This document shows, piece after piece, positions 7,295-14,716 of a stretch of 54,707 nucleotides of DNA (positions within the stretch are counted from its first letter, which is position 1; each line of letters starts with the position of its first letter). The position numbers were made by a program, and so were the translations under genes. The DNA lies in contig WJIQ01000016.1 in the NCBI GenBank assembly GCA_014730255.1, positions 1 through 54,707 on the forward strand. The letters run 5' to 3'. Below the pieces are notes generated by a model, which worked only from the letters and a program-made list of their open reading frames with translations, was not told where the DNA came from and did not search any database. The stretch is from a bacterium. Its GTDB lineage: Bacteria > Krumholzibacteriota > Krumholzibacteriia > LZORAL124-64-63.

Positions 7295-8280
7295 TGCGGC
7301 AGCACCTGATCTTCCTGATCAAGCTCGTAGTGAGCGTCGGGCTGCTGGCGCTGGTCCTGTCGCGGCATTCGCTGAGCGAGGTCACGGCCGCCCTGGTCTC
7401 GCCTCGCTGGGGCTGGCTCGTGGCGGCGGTCCTGGTCTACCTGCTATCGGTGATCGGCGGGGCGATGCAGTGGTCGTGGCTGCTGCGTGCGTCGGGGCTG
7501 CGGACCGCGCCGGGCGAGATCCGCCGGCTGTACTTCATCGGGCTCTTCTTCAACAACTTCCTGCCGGCGAACATCGGCGGCGACGCCTACAAGATCGTCG
7601 ACCTCGGCCGTCAGGAGGGCTGCCCGGGACGGGTCTTCTGCGTCACCCTGCTCGACCGCCTGCTGGGCCTGAGCGCGCTGACGGTGGTCGCGGTCCTGGC
7701 CTGGCTGGTCTGCATCGCGCTCGACGTGGCCCTGCCGTCGCTGGTCTGGATCCTCGCCGCCGTGCTCGTGGGCCTGCTCGTGGTCCTGGCGATCCTCGTC
7801 AGCCGCCGCCTGGGACAGCTCGCGCCGCGGCTCCTGGTGCGTCTGCGGCTGCCGACGGTGGCGGCGCAGGTCGGCAACATGGTGGCCGAGTTCGCGGTCT
7901 TCCGCCGGCGGTGGCCCTGGCTGGGGCGGGTGTTCGTCTTCTCGATGGGCGTGCAGACGCTGCGGATCGTGGTCCACCTGCTCGTGGCGCACGGCCTGCG
8001 GCTGGACCCCTCGACCGGGCAGGCGCTGCAGCTGCTGGTGCTGATCCCGCTGCTGGCCCTCCTGCTCACGCTGCCGGTGACGGTCAACGGGATCGGACTG
8101 CGCGAGAAGGGGGCCGAGGGGTTCGTGGCCGCCAACGCCGGCCTGCCGGTGCCCGGGACGGTGGCCATGGAGATGGTCGCCTTCCTGGTCATGGTGCTGG
8201 TGAGCCTGACCGGCGGCGTGCTCTGGTGGCGCCGTCGCGGACTCGCCGGCGGGGCCGCCGCCACGACGCGGTCGTCCTGA
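7294..8280 (+). CDS. LPG synthase-type transmembrane protein (UPF0104 family)
   Basis: Encodes 328 residues with about eight hydrophobic segments. It belongs to the lysylphosphatidylglycerol-synthase transmembrane family (AglD/MprF-like), seen from the FFNNFLPANIGGDAYKIVDL motif, LLDRLLGL, and the late PVTVNGIGLREKG motif. Stand-alone members often sit next to glycosyltransferases in glycan clusters and are suspected to flip or modify lipid-linked substrates. No C-terminal aminoacyltransferase domain is present, so the MprF reaction is unlikely. The ATG overlaps the GT4 stop (ATGA). Confidence 0.82.
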   Translation: MRQHLIFLIKLVVSVGLLALVLSRHSLSEVTAALVSPRWGWLVAAVLVYLLSVIGGAMQWSWLLRASGLRTAPGEIRRLYFIGLFFNNFLPANIGGDAYKIVDLGRQEGCPGRVFCVTLLDRLLGLSALTVVAVLAWLVCIALDVALPSLVWILAAVLVGLLVVLAILVSRRLGQLAPRLLVRLRLPTVAAQVGNMVAEFAVFRRRWPWLGRVFVFSMGVQTLRIVVHLLVAHGLRLDPSTGQALQLLVLIPLLALLLTLPVTVNGIGLREKGAEGFVAANAGLPVPGTVAMEMVAFLVMVLVSLTGGVLWWRRRGLAGGAAATTRSS

Positions 8281-8341
8281 TCGGCGGGAACCCAGGCCGC
8301 CGCGAGGGGTACCCAGTCCACCGGGGGCCGGGTGGCGGCGC

Positions 8342-8370
8342 TTGTGGACCCCGCCCGGCTGTGTTACCTT
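8342..8370 (+). promoter_or_regulatory. Promoter upstream of the DUF2723 gene
   Basis: TTGTGG at 8342-8347, a 17-bp spacer, then TACCTT at 8365-8370 with an upstream TG one base away (extended -10). It lies in the largest gap of the glycan cluster, 137 bp between genes. Confidence 0.5.
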
Positions 8371-8417
8371 CTGCCGCCTGAAGTTCTTCGGGTATCGTCG
8401 CTTACGTTGGCGCCCGC

Positions 8418-11400
8418 ATGCGCGGCCGATCACGTCAGGGGACCGTCTTGGACCGCACTTGGTATCGCCGGGTGGAGACCTGGCTGCCCGCGCTGGTGCT
8501 GGTGACCGCTCTCGGGGTCTACACCGCCACGCTCGGGCCGACCATCGACTTCTGGGACTGCGGCGAATACGTCACCACCAGCCACATCGTCGGCGTCCCC
8601 CATCAGCCGGGCACCCCGATGTACGTGCTGGTCGGACGCGTGTTCGACGTGGTCTTCGGCAGTCCCGACCTCGACGAGCCGTCCTTCCGCACGGCCTGGG
8701 CGGTCAACTTCATGTCCGCGGTGTTCAGCGCGCTGGCGGTGATGATGGTCTACCTGATCATCGTCCGCGTCGCGCGCGCGAACGATCCGGACGCGGGCTG
8801 GCTGGCCCGCGCCGGCGGCCTGGTCGGCGCGTTCTTCCTGCTCTTCTCCGACACGTTCTGGAACAACGCCATCGAGGCCGAGGTCTACGGCCTGGCCGGG
8901 TTCATGATGACCTTGCTCACCTGGGTGAGCCTGGTCTGGTACGAACACCGCACCGAGCGCCGGAGCGACTGGCTGCTGCTGCTCCTGATCTACCTCTGCG
9001 GCCTGGGGGTGGGCTTCCATCTGGGGTCGCTCCTGGTCTATCCGGCGTTCTTCGTCATGGTCTGGCTGGCGACCGACCGGCAGCTGCCGGTGCTCGACCT
9101 GACCCTGGTGAGCATCGGCCTGGCCCTGTTCCTGGCCTCGACCACCTTCGTGACCGACGGCCAGGTGCTGCAGGCGATGGTGATCCTGTTCACCATCGGA
9201 TGCGTGGTGCGCGCGGCCTGGCCGCAGCTGCGCCGGCTGGCCGGGGCGAGCGACCCGGACGAGCCGGCCTGGCGGCCGTTCGCGCTCTTCGGCCTCTTGC
9301 TGTTCATGGTCGGCCTGTCGGTGCACGCCGTCCTGATGATCCGCGCCGGGGCGACGCCCGAGCCGGCGATCAACCAGACCGTGCCCGACGACTTCGCGAC
9401 CCTGCTCTCGGTGCTGCGCCGCGAGCAGTATCCCCCGCTGAATCCCCTCGAGCGCCAGGCCCCGCTGGCCTTCCAGTTCGGCTACTACTACGACTTCCTG
9501 CTGCGCCAGTGGTCCTTCCTGCCGCACCCGGGCGAGTGGCTCGATCGCGCCTCGGTGCTCGTCGGGCCGATCCTGCTGGCGCTGCTCGGCGTCGTGCACA
9601 CCGTGCGCCGGGCGCGGCCGCTCGTGTGGCTGCTGGTGCTGGGATACCTGATCAACGCCGACGGCCTGACCCTGTACCTGAACTTCACCGACGAAGAGGT
9701 GCGCGAGCGCGACTACTTCTACTTCGCGGCCTTCCTCTTCGGCAGCGTGTTCATCGGCCTGGGCACCGCGGCGCTCCTGCGCTGGACCAGCGGGCCCCTG
9801 GGTCGGACGCTCGACCAGTTGCAGCGGGACGTGATGCCGCCGCCGCCCGCGCGGCCGTTCGTGCTCAACGGCTTCGTCTTCCGGGTCCTGGTGGCGTTCG
9901 TGGTCGCCCTGGTGCTCATGGCCGTGATCGGCGCCGAGACCAAGGCGGGCTGGCTGGGGCTGTTCCTGTTCGGCGCCGTGTTCGTCGGCCTCGGCTGCGC
10001 GCGATGGCTGGACAGCCTGGGCGTCGGCGGGTCCGGCGGCGTGATCTGGAACGAGAAGCCCTGGGCCTGGCAGTTCGGGATGCTCGCCGGGCTCGTGGGC
10101 ATGGTGCTCGCCGCCGCGTGGGTCCTGTGGCTGTTCGCCACGCCGAGCGACCGCGTGTTCGTGCTGGGCATCTACGTCGCGCTGATGGGGGGCGCCGTGC
10201 TCCCGTACGGCGAGCGCCGGGCCACGGCCCGGCCGGCCGCCGAGATCGAGTGGCCGCGCGCCGTGCGGGTCGATCCGCTGAGCGGGATCGCCGCCGGCGC
10301 ACTCGTCTTGCTCGCGGCGCTGCCGCTGGTCTGGTCGCTGGGCCCGGACACGCACCGCAAGTGGTTCACGCACGACCGCAGCGAGAACCGCATCGCGTAC
10401 GAGTACGCCTACAACATCCTCGCCGGCCTCGATGAGAATGCGATCGTCTTCACCAACGGCGACAACGACACGTTCCCGATCTGGTACCTGCAGGAGGTCG
10501 AGCACTTCCGCCGCGACGTGACCGTGGTCAACCTCTCGCTGGTGAACCTGCCCTGGTACGTCAAGCAGCTCAAGCGTCTGCCCGTGCCGGTGGCCCTGAG
10601 CTACACGAACCAGGAGATCGACGCGCTGCGGCCGCGCCTCTACCGGGACCAGGACAGCGGCCAGGTGATGGTCTACCCCGTGCGCGAGTACGTGGTGCAG
10701 GACATCGTCGAGACCAACCGGCGTCAGCGCGACCCGCGGCCGGTGTTCTTCGCCGTCACGATCCCGCGCGGGAACATGGCGCGGTACTACCCGTTCCTGC
10801 AGATGGAGGGCCTGGCCTACCGCCTGACCGAGACGCGCAGCGACGACGGCATGCCGTCGACCGATCCGGATCGCCTGCTGGTCAACGTCCTGGGCGCCTA
10901 CGAGCTCGGCGCCGTCACCACCGGCGACAACGAGGCGCGCCTGGACCGGTTCGCCGCCGAGGCGGGCTGGTCGACCGAACAGCCGCGCGGCCACTACCTC
11001 ACGGACGATCCGATGCCCGAGGGGCTCGATCTCGCGGCGCTGCTGGACATGGTGGGCGAGAATCGCACCGACGTGTACCGGAACCCGTCCACCGAGAACC
11101 TGCTGGGCAACTACCCGGCGAGCATCGCCCGCGCCGGGTTCACCTACCTGTCGATGGCCGAGGAGCTGCGCCAGCCTGACGGCACGCTCGCCGACACCGA
11201 CACGCTGGTCTACGACCGGCTCACCGACCGGGCGATGATCGCCTACGAGCTCTCGCTCCGGTTCGACCCGGACAACAGCCTGGTCGCGGCCGGCTACTAT
11301 CCCGCGCTCCTGATCGAGCGAGGCCGGCTCGACAGCTCGCTGTCGTACCTCTCGCGCGTGCGAGGCCGGTTCCCGCCGGAGGTCGAGGAGGCGGCGGTCC

Positions 11401-11708
11401 TCTCGGGCATGCGCAGCCTGGTCGCCCTGGAACAGTACGACCTCGCCCTGGCCTGGATCGAGACCGAGCTGGCCGAGGATCCGACCTGGCGCCTGGGCTA
11501 CGAGCTGCAGTTCCGCATCCACGAGTCGGCCGGCAACGTGGGCGCGGCGGCCGCGGTGGTCGACCGCTGGCGCGAGGTCACCGGCGAAGACGATCCGGTG
11601 ATGCGCCGCCAGCTCGAGAGGATGCGTGAGCGGGCGGGCCAGCAGGAGCGCGACAACGTGGAGCAGCGCCTGCGCGACAGCGGCGCCCTGCCGGAGGATC
11701 GCAAGTGA
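8418..11708 (+). CDS. DUF2723-family membrane glycosyltransferase with C-terminal TPR-like region
   Basis: Encodes up to 1096 residues. The N-terminal half has many hydrophobic segments and the DUF2723 hallmark IDFWDCGEYV followed by HQPGTPMYVLVGR. This family includes TMEM260 protein O-mannosyltransferases and many FCB-group membrane proteins with GT-C architecture. A soluble region follows (ENAIVFTNGDNDTF, YVKQLKR), and the last 200 residues look like TPR helices. ATG 8418 has no ribosome site. TTG 8448 follows AGGGGA with good spacing and may be the true start, removing ten residues. It probably uses a polyprenyl-phosphate sugar, which the DPM-like enzyme at 17299 could supply (inference). 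Confidence 0.85.
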   Translation: MRGRSRQGTVLDRTWYRRVETWLPALVLVTALGVYTATLGPTIDFWDCGEYVTTSHIVGVPHQPGTPMYVLVGRVFDVVFGSPDLDEPSFRTAWAVNFMSAVFSALAVMMVYLIIVRVARANDPDAGWLARAGGLVGAFFLLFSDTFWNNAIEAEVYGLAGFMMTLLTWVSLVWYEHRTERRSDWLLLLLIYLCGLGVGFHLGSLLVYPAFFVMVWLATDRQLPVLDLTLVSIGLALFLASTTFVTDGQVLQAMVILFTIGCVVRAAWPQLRRLAGASDPDEPAWRPFALFGLLLFMVGLSVHAVLMIRAGATPEPAINQTVPDDFATLLSVLRREQYPPLNPLERQAPLAFQFGYYYDFLLRQWSFLPHPGEWLDRASVLVGPILLALLGVVHTVRRARPLVWLLVLGYLINADGLTLYLNFTDEEVRERDYFYFAAFLFGSVFIGLGTAALLRWTSGPLGRTLDQLQRDVMPPPPARPFVLNGFVFRVLVAFVVALVLMAVIGAETKAGWLGLFLFGAVFVGLGCARWLDSLGVGGSGGVIWNEKPWAWQFGMLAGLVGMVLAAAWVLWLFATPSDRVFVLGIYVALMGGAVLPYGERRATARPAAEIEWPRAVRVDPLSGIAAGALVLLAALPLVWSLGPDTHRKWFTHDRSENRIAYEYAYNILAGLDENAIVFTNGDNDTFPIWYLQEVEHFRRDVTVVNLSLVNLPWYVKQLKRLPVPVALSYTNQEIDALRPRLYRDQDSGQVMVYPVREYVVQDIVETNRRQRDPRPVFFAVTIPRGNMARYYPFLQMEGLAYRLTETRSDDGMPSTDPDRLLVNVLGAYELGAVTTGDNEARLDRFAAEAGWSTEQPRGHYLTDDPMPEGLDLAALLDMVGENRTDVYRNPSTENLLGNYPASIARAGFTYLSMAEELRQPDGTLADTDTLVYDRLTDRAMIAYELSLRFDPDNSLVAAGYYPALLIERGRLDSSLSYLSRVRGRFPPEVEEAAVLSGMRSLVALEQYDLALAWIETELAEDPTWRLGYELQFRIHESAGNVGAAAAVVDRWREVTGEDDPVMRRQLERMRERAGQQERDNVEQRLRDSGALPEDRK

Positions 11709-12760
11709 GCGGCCTGGACTGGGACGGCCTGCGCCAGGAGCTGCCCGCGCCGGTGTCCGAGCTGCTCGCCGAGGGCACGCCGGTCGTGGTGACCGGCTGC
11801 GCCGGATTCATCGGCAGCCACCTGACCGGGGCATTGCTGGCGCTGGGGTGCGAGGTCACGGGCGTCGACTCGCTCACCGACTACTACGACGTGGCGCAGA
11901 AGCGGGCGAATCTCGCCGGGCCGCTGGCCTCGCCGGACTTCTGTTTCCGCGAGAGGGATCTCAACGACCTCGACCTGAGGATGCTGCTGACGGGCAAGCG
12001 TGTCTGCTTCCACCTCGCCGCCCAGGCGGGCGTGCGGGCGAGCTGGGGGGCGGAGTTCACGCGCTACCTCGACTGGAACGTGCTCGCCACGCAGCGGCTG
12101 CTGGAGGCCTGCCGGCACGAGGACGTCCGCGACGATCTCGTCCGCGTCGTCTACTCGAGCAGCAGCTCGGTCTACGGCGATCAGCCGCGCTATCCGGTGA
12201 CCGAGGACGACCTGCCCATGCCGCGCTCGCCTTACGGGGTGAGCAAGCTCGCCGCCGAGCATCTGTGCGTGCTGTACGGCGAGAACTACGGCGTGCCCAC
12301 CACCAGCCTGCGCTACTTCACGGTCTACGGACCGCGCCAGCGCCCGGACATGGCCTTCCGGAAGTTCCTGGAGGCGGCCCTCGACGGCCGGCCGTTCAGC
12401 ATCTACGGCGACGGCGCGCAGACGCGCGACTTCACCTTCGTCCGTGACGCGGTGCGGGCCAACCTGCTGGCCACCGTGGCGCCCGACGTGACCGAGGTGG
12501 TCAACATCGGTGGCGGCTCGCGGGTCTCCCTGCGCGAGGCGCTCGATGTCCTCGCCACCGAGCTCGCCGCCCGCGTGCCGGGCGCCGGGCCGGAGATCCT
12601 CCGTGAGGAGACCGCGCGCGGCGACGTGCGGCACACCGCGGCGGACGTCTCGCGGGCGGCCGAGCGGATCGGCTGGCGGCCGGCCGTCGCGCTCGGCGAC
12701 GGCCTCGCGGCCGAGGCCGCCTGGACGGTGGCACGAAGGAGCGGGCATGACGCCGGATGA
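11705..12760 (+). CDS. NAD-dependent sugar epimerase/dehydratase (extended SDR)
   Basis: Encodes 351 residues. An N-terminal extension of about 25 residues precedes the NAD-binding VVTGCAGFIGSHLTGALL. The catalytic SSSSSVYG serine and SPYGVSK (Tyr-x3-Lys) are present, as is the sugar-binding VYGPRQRPDMAF. The closest recognisable types are UDP-glucuronate or UDP-glucose 4-epimerases (YFTVYGPRQRPDMA is common in those), but the exact substrate cannot be fixed by eye. The GTG start overlaps the upstream stop. It likely supplies a nucleotide sugar for the adjacent transferases. Confidence 0.88.
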   Translation: MSGLDWDGLRQELPAPVSELLAEGTPVVVTGCAGFIGSHLTGALLALGCEVTGVDSLTDYYDVAQKRANLAGPLASPDFCFRERDLNDLDLRMLLTGKRVCFHLAAQAGVRASWGAEFTRYLDWNVLATQRLLEACRHEDVRDDLVRVVYSSSSSVYGDQPRYPVTEDDLPMPRSPYGVSKLAAEHLCVLYGENYGVPTTSLRYFTVYGPRQRPDMAFRKFLEAALDGRPFSIYGDGAQTRDFTFVRDAVRANLLATVAPDVTEVVNIGGGSRVSLREALDVLATELAARVPGAGPEILREETARGDVRHTAADVSRAAERIGWRPAVALGDGLAAEAAWTVARRSGHDAG

Positions 12761-13727
12761 GAGGATCCTCACGCCGGACAGCCGGGTGGTGACGCCCGGG
12801 GAACGGATCGACCTCTCGGTCGTGGTGCCGGCCTGGAACGAGGCCGACTCGTTGCCCGAACTCACCCGGAGGATCGCCCTGGCGGTCGCGCCCCTGGATC
12901 TGGACTGGGAGGTGCTGGTGGTCGACGACGGGTCGGTGGACACGACCTGGGAGACGGTCGAGCGCCTGCACGTCGATCAGCCGCGCGTCCGCGGGCTCCG
13001 CTTCGCCCGCAATTACGGCAAGGCCGCCGCGCTGGCCGCGGGCTTCGCCGCCGCGCGGGGGGAGCGGATCGTCACCATGGACGCCGACCTGCAGGACGAC
13101 CCGGACGAGATCCCCGACCTGCTCGCCCGCCTGGACGAGGGCTGGGACCTGGTCAGCGGCTGGAAGCAGGACCGCAAGGACACCTGGGTGAAGAACAACT
13201 CCAGCAAGCTCTTCAACTGGGCCACCGGTCGGATGTGTGGCCTGCGCCTGCACGATTTCAACTGCGGCCTGAAGGCCTATCGCCGGGCCGTGACCGATCG
13301 CGTGCGTCTCTACGGCGAGATGCACCGGTACGTGCCGGCGCTCGCGCACCTGGAGGGGTTCCGCGTCACCGAGATGCCGGTCCGCCATCACCGCCGCAAG
13401 TTCGGCGCGACCAAGTACGGCTGGAACCGCTTCCTGCACGGTTTCCTGGACCTCCTGACCGTCTACTTCCTGCACGCGCGCGGCACGTCGCCGCTGCACC
13501 TGTTCGGACGGTTCGGGGCCCTGTTCGGCGGGGCGGGCCTGGCCATCTCGCTCTACTTCCTGGTCTACTGGGCCACCGGTCATCCGTTGCGCGTGCGGCC
13601 GATGCTGGTCGGCGGGCTGGTGCTGATCGTCATGGCGGTGCAGTTCGTCAGCCTCGGGCTCCTGGCCGAGCTGATCGTCGCCGGACGCAAGCCGGAGGCC
13701 GCCTACCGGGTGAGCGACCGTGTCTGA
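12747..13727 (+). CDS. GT2 glycosyltransferase, GtrB/polyprenyl-phosphate type with C-terminal membrane segments
   Basis: Encodes 326 residues. The GT-A domain shows VVVPAWNEADSLPEL, VVDDGSVDTTWE and TMDADLQDDPDEIP (metal-binding DxD type). The WKQDRKDTW and NCGLKAYRR segments are typical of GtrB-like polyprenyl-phosphate glucosyl or mannosyl transferases. Two hydrophobic segments follow at about residues 255-310. These enzymes charge undecaprenyl phosphate with one sugar on the cytoplasmic face. The ATG at 12747 is preceded by AAGGA and overlaps the epimerase gene by 14 bp. It overlaps the next GT2 by eight bases. Confidence 0.88.
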   Translation: MTPDERILTPDSRVVTPGERIDLSVVVPAWNEADSLPELTRRIALAVAPLDLDWEVLVVDDGSVDTTWETVERLHVDQPRVRGLRFARNYGKAAALAAGFAAARGERIVTMDADLQDDPDEIPDLLARLDEGWDLVSGWKQDRKDTWVKNNSSKLFNWATGRMCGLRLHDFNCGLKAYRRAVTDRVRLYGEMHRYVPALAHLEGFRVTEMPVRHHRRKFGATKYGWNRFLHGFLDLLTVYFLHARGTSPLHLFGRFGALFGGAGLAISLYFLVYWATGHPLRVRPMLVGGLVLIVMAVQFVSLGLLAELIVAGRKPEAAYRVSDRV

Positions 13728-14673
13728 GCCCGCACCCCGGTTGCCATCGCTGTGCGTCGTGGTCGTCAACTGGAACGGGCGCGACCTGCTGCCCGATTGC
13801 CTCGGCTCGCTCGCCGACAGCGATTACCCCGACCTGCGCGTCATCATGGTGGACAACGGATCGGCCGACCGCTCGGTCGAGTGGACCCGCAAGCACCACC
13901 CCGGGGTCGAGATCATCGAGACCGGTGCCAACCTGAGGTGGGCCGGCGGCAACAACGTGGCCCTGCGGCGGCTCGCCGACGAGGGCTGGCCCCAGGATCA
14001 CGTGCTCCTGCTGAACAACGACACGATCGTGCCCGGCGGTAGCCTGGAGCGGCTCTGCGCCGGGGTCGCGGCCGACGAGCGCGCCTGGGCGGGCACGCCA
14101 CGGATCGTCTACGCCGACGACCCGTCGCGTGCCTGGTACGACGGCGGCAGGGTCGGTGCCTGGAGCGGCTGGGTCCACCACGCGGGCATCCGTCGCCGGA
14201 CCGGGACGCTGCCGACACGGGCGCGGCCGGTGGAGTACGGCACCGGATGCGCGCTGCTGGTCACGCGCAAGGGGCTCGCGCACGGCGGTCTGCTCGACGA
14301 CGGTTTCCACTTCTACGGCGAGGACGTCGATTACAGCCTGCGCTTGCGCCGGCTCGGAGCGGTGATCCGGCACGTTCCCCGGGCCGTGATCCTGCACAAG
14401 GTGAGCGTCAGCCTCGGTGCGGTCAGTCCCCGCAAGGCCTACCTGCGCAGCCGCAGCCACGTCCGTCTGCTCGCGCGGCACTGGCCGGCGCGCCGGTGGC
14501 CCGTGCTGGGGCCGGCCCAGCTGGTGTACCACGCGGCCCACGTGCTGTGGCACTGCTGGCACGGACGGCCGGCCACCGCGCTGGCGATGATCGACGGGGT
14601 GCTGGACGAGATCCGCCACCGGCCGGTGCCGGGGGCGGAAGTGGACAGGTCCGCGGACCCGATGGTAACCTGA
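13720..14673 (+). CDS. GT2 glycosyltransferase, rhamnosyltransferase-like
   Basis: Encodes 317 residues. VVVVNWNGRDLLPDCL, MVDNGSADRS, WAGGNNVALR, LLLNNDTIVPGG and the YGEDVDYSLR acid-base region match the WbbL-type GT2 family that transfers rhamnose or related sugars to lipid-linked glycans. It has no transmembrane segment and is probably a peripheral cytoplasmic enzyme. The start is GTG 13720. The C-terminal 60 residues are rich in His, Trp and Arg (RHWPARRWP), which could touch the membrane. The donor is uncertain. Confidence 0.85.
   Translation: MSEPAPRLPSLCVVVVNWNGRDLLPDCLGSLADSDYPDLRVIMVDNGSADRSVEWTRKHHPGVEIIETGANLRWAGGNNVALRRLADEGWPQDHVLLLNNDTIVPGGSLERLCAGVAADERAWAGTPRIVYADDPSRAWYDGGRVGAWSGWVHHAGIRRRTGTLPTRARPVEYGTGCALLVTRKGLAHGGLLDDGFHFYGEDVDYSLRLRRLGAVIRHVPRAVILHKVSVSLGAVSPRKAYLRSRSHVRLLARHWPARRWPVLGPAQLVYHAAHVLWHCWHGRPATALAMIDGVLDEIRHRPVPGAEVDRSADPMVT
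14642..14671 (+). promoter_or_regulatory. Candidate promoter for the YfhO gene
   Basis: TGGACA at 14642-14647, an 18-bp spacer, then TAACCT at 14666-14671 with TG one base upstream. It overlaps the end of the previous coding region, 46 bp before the GTG start at 14717. Confidence 0.4.
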
Positions 14674-14716
14674 GCGACGATTCCGCCCCGGAGGGGGTCC
14701 CCGCGAGGAGTTCGAC

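Noticed and set aside
8430-11522. A 1030-codon open frame on the - strand opposite the DUF2723 gene
   Set aside because: It is the mirror of a high-GC gene: the translation is low-complexity His/Gln/Arg/Gly-rich with no domain, while the + strand gives a clear membrane protein.
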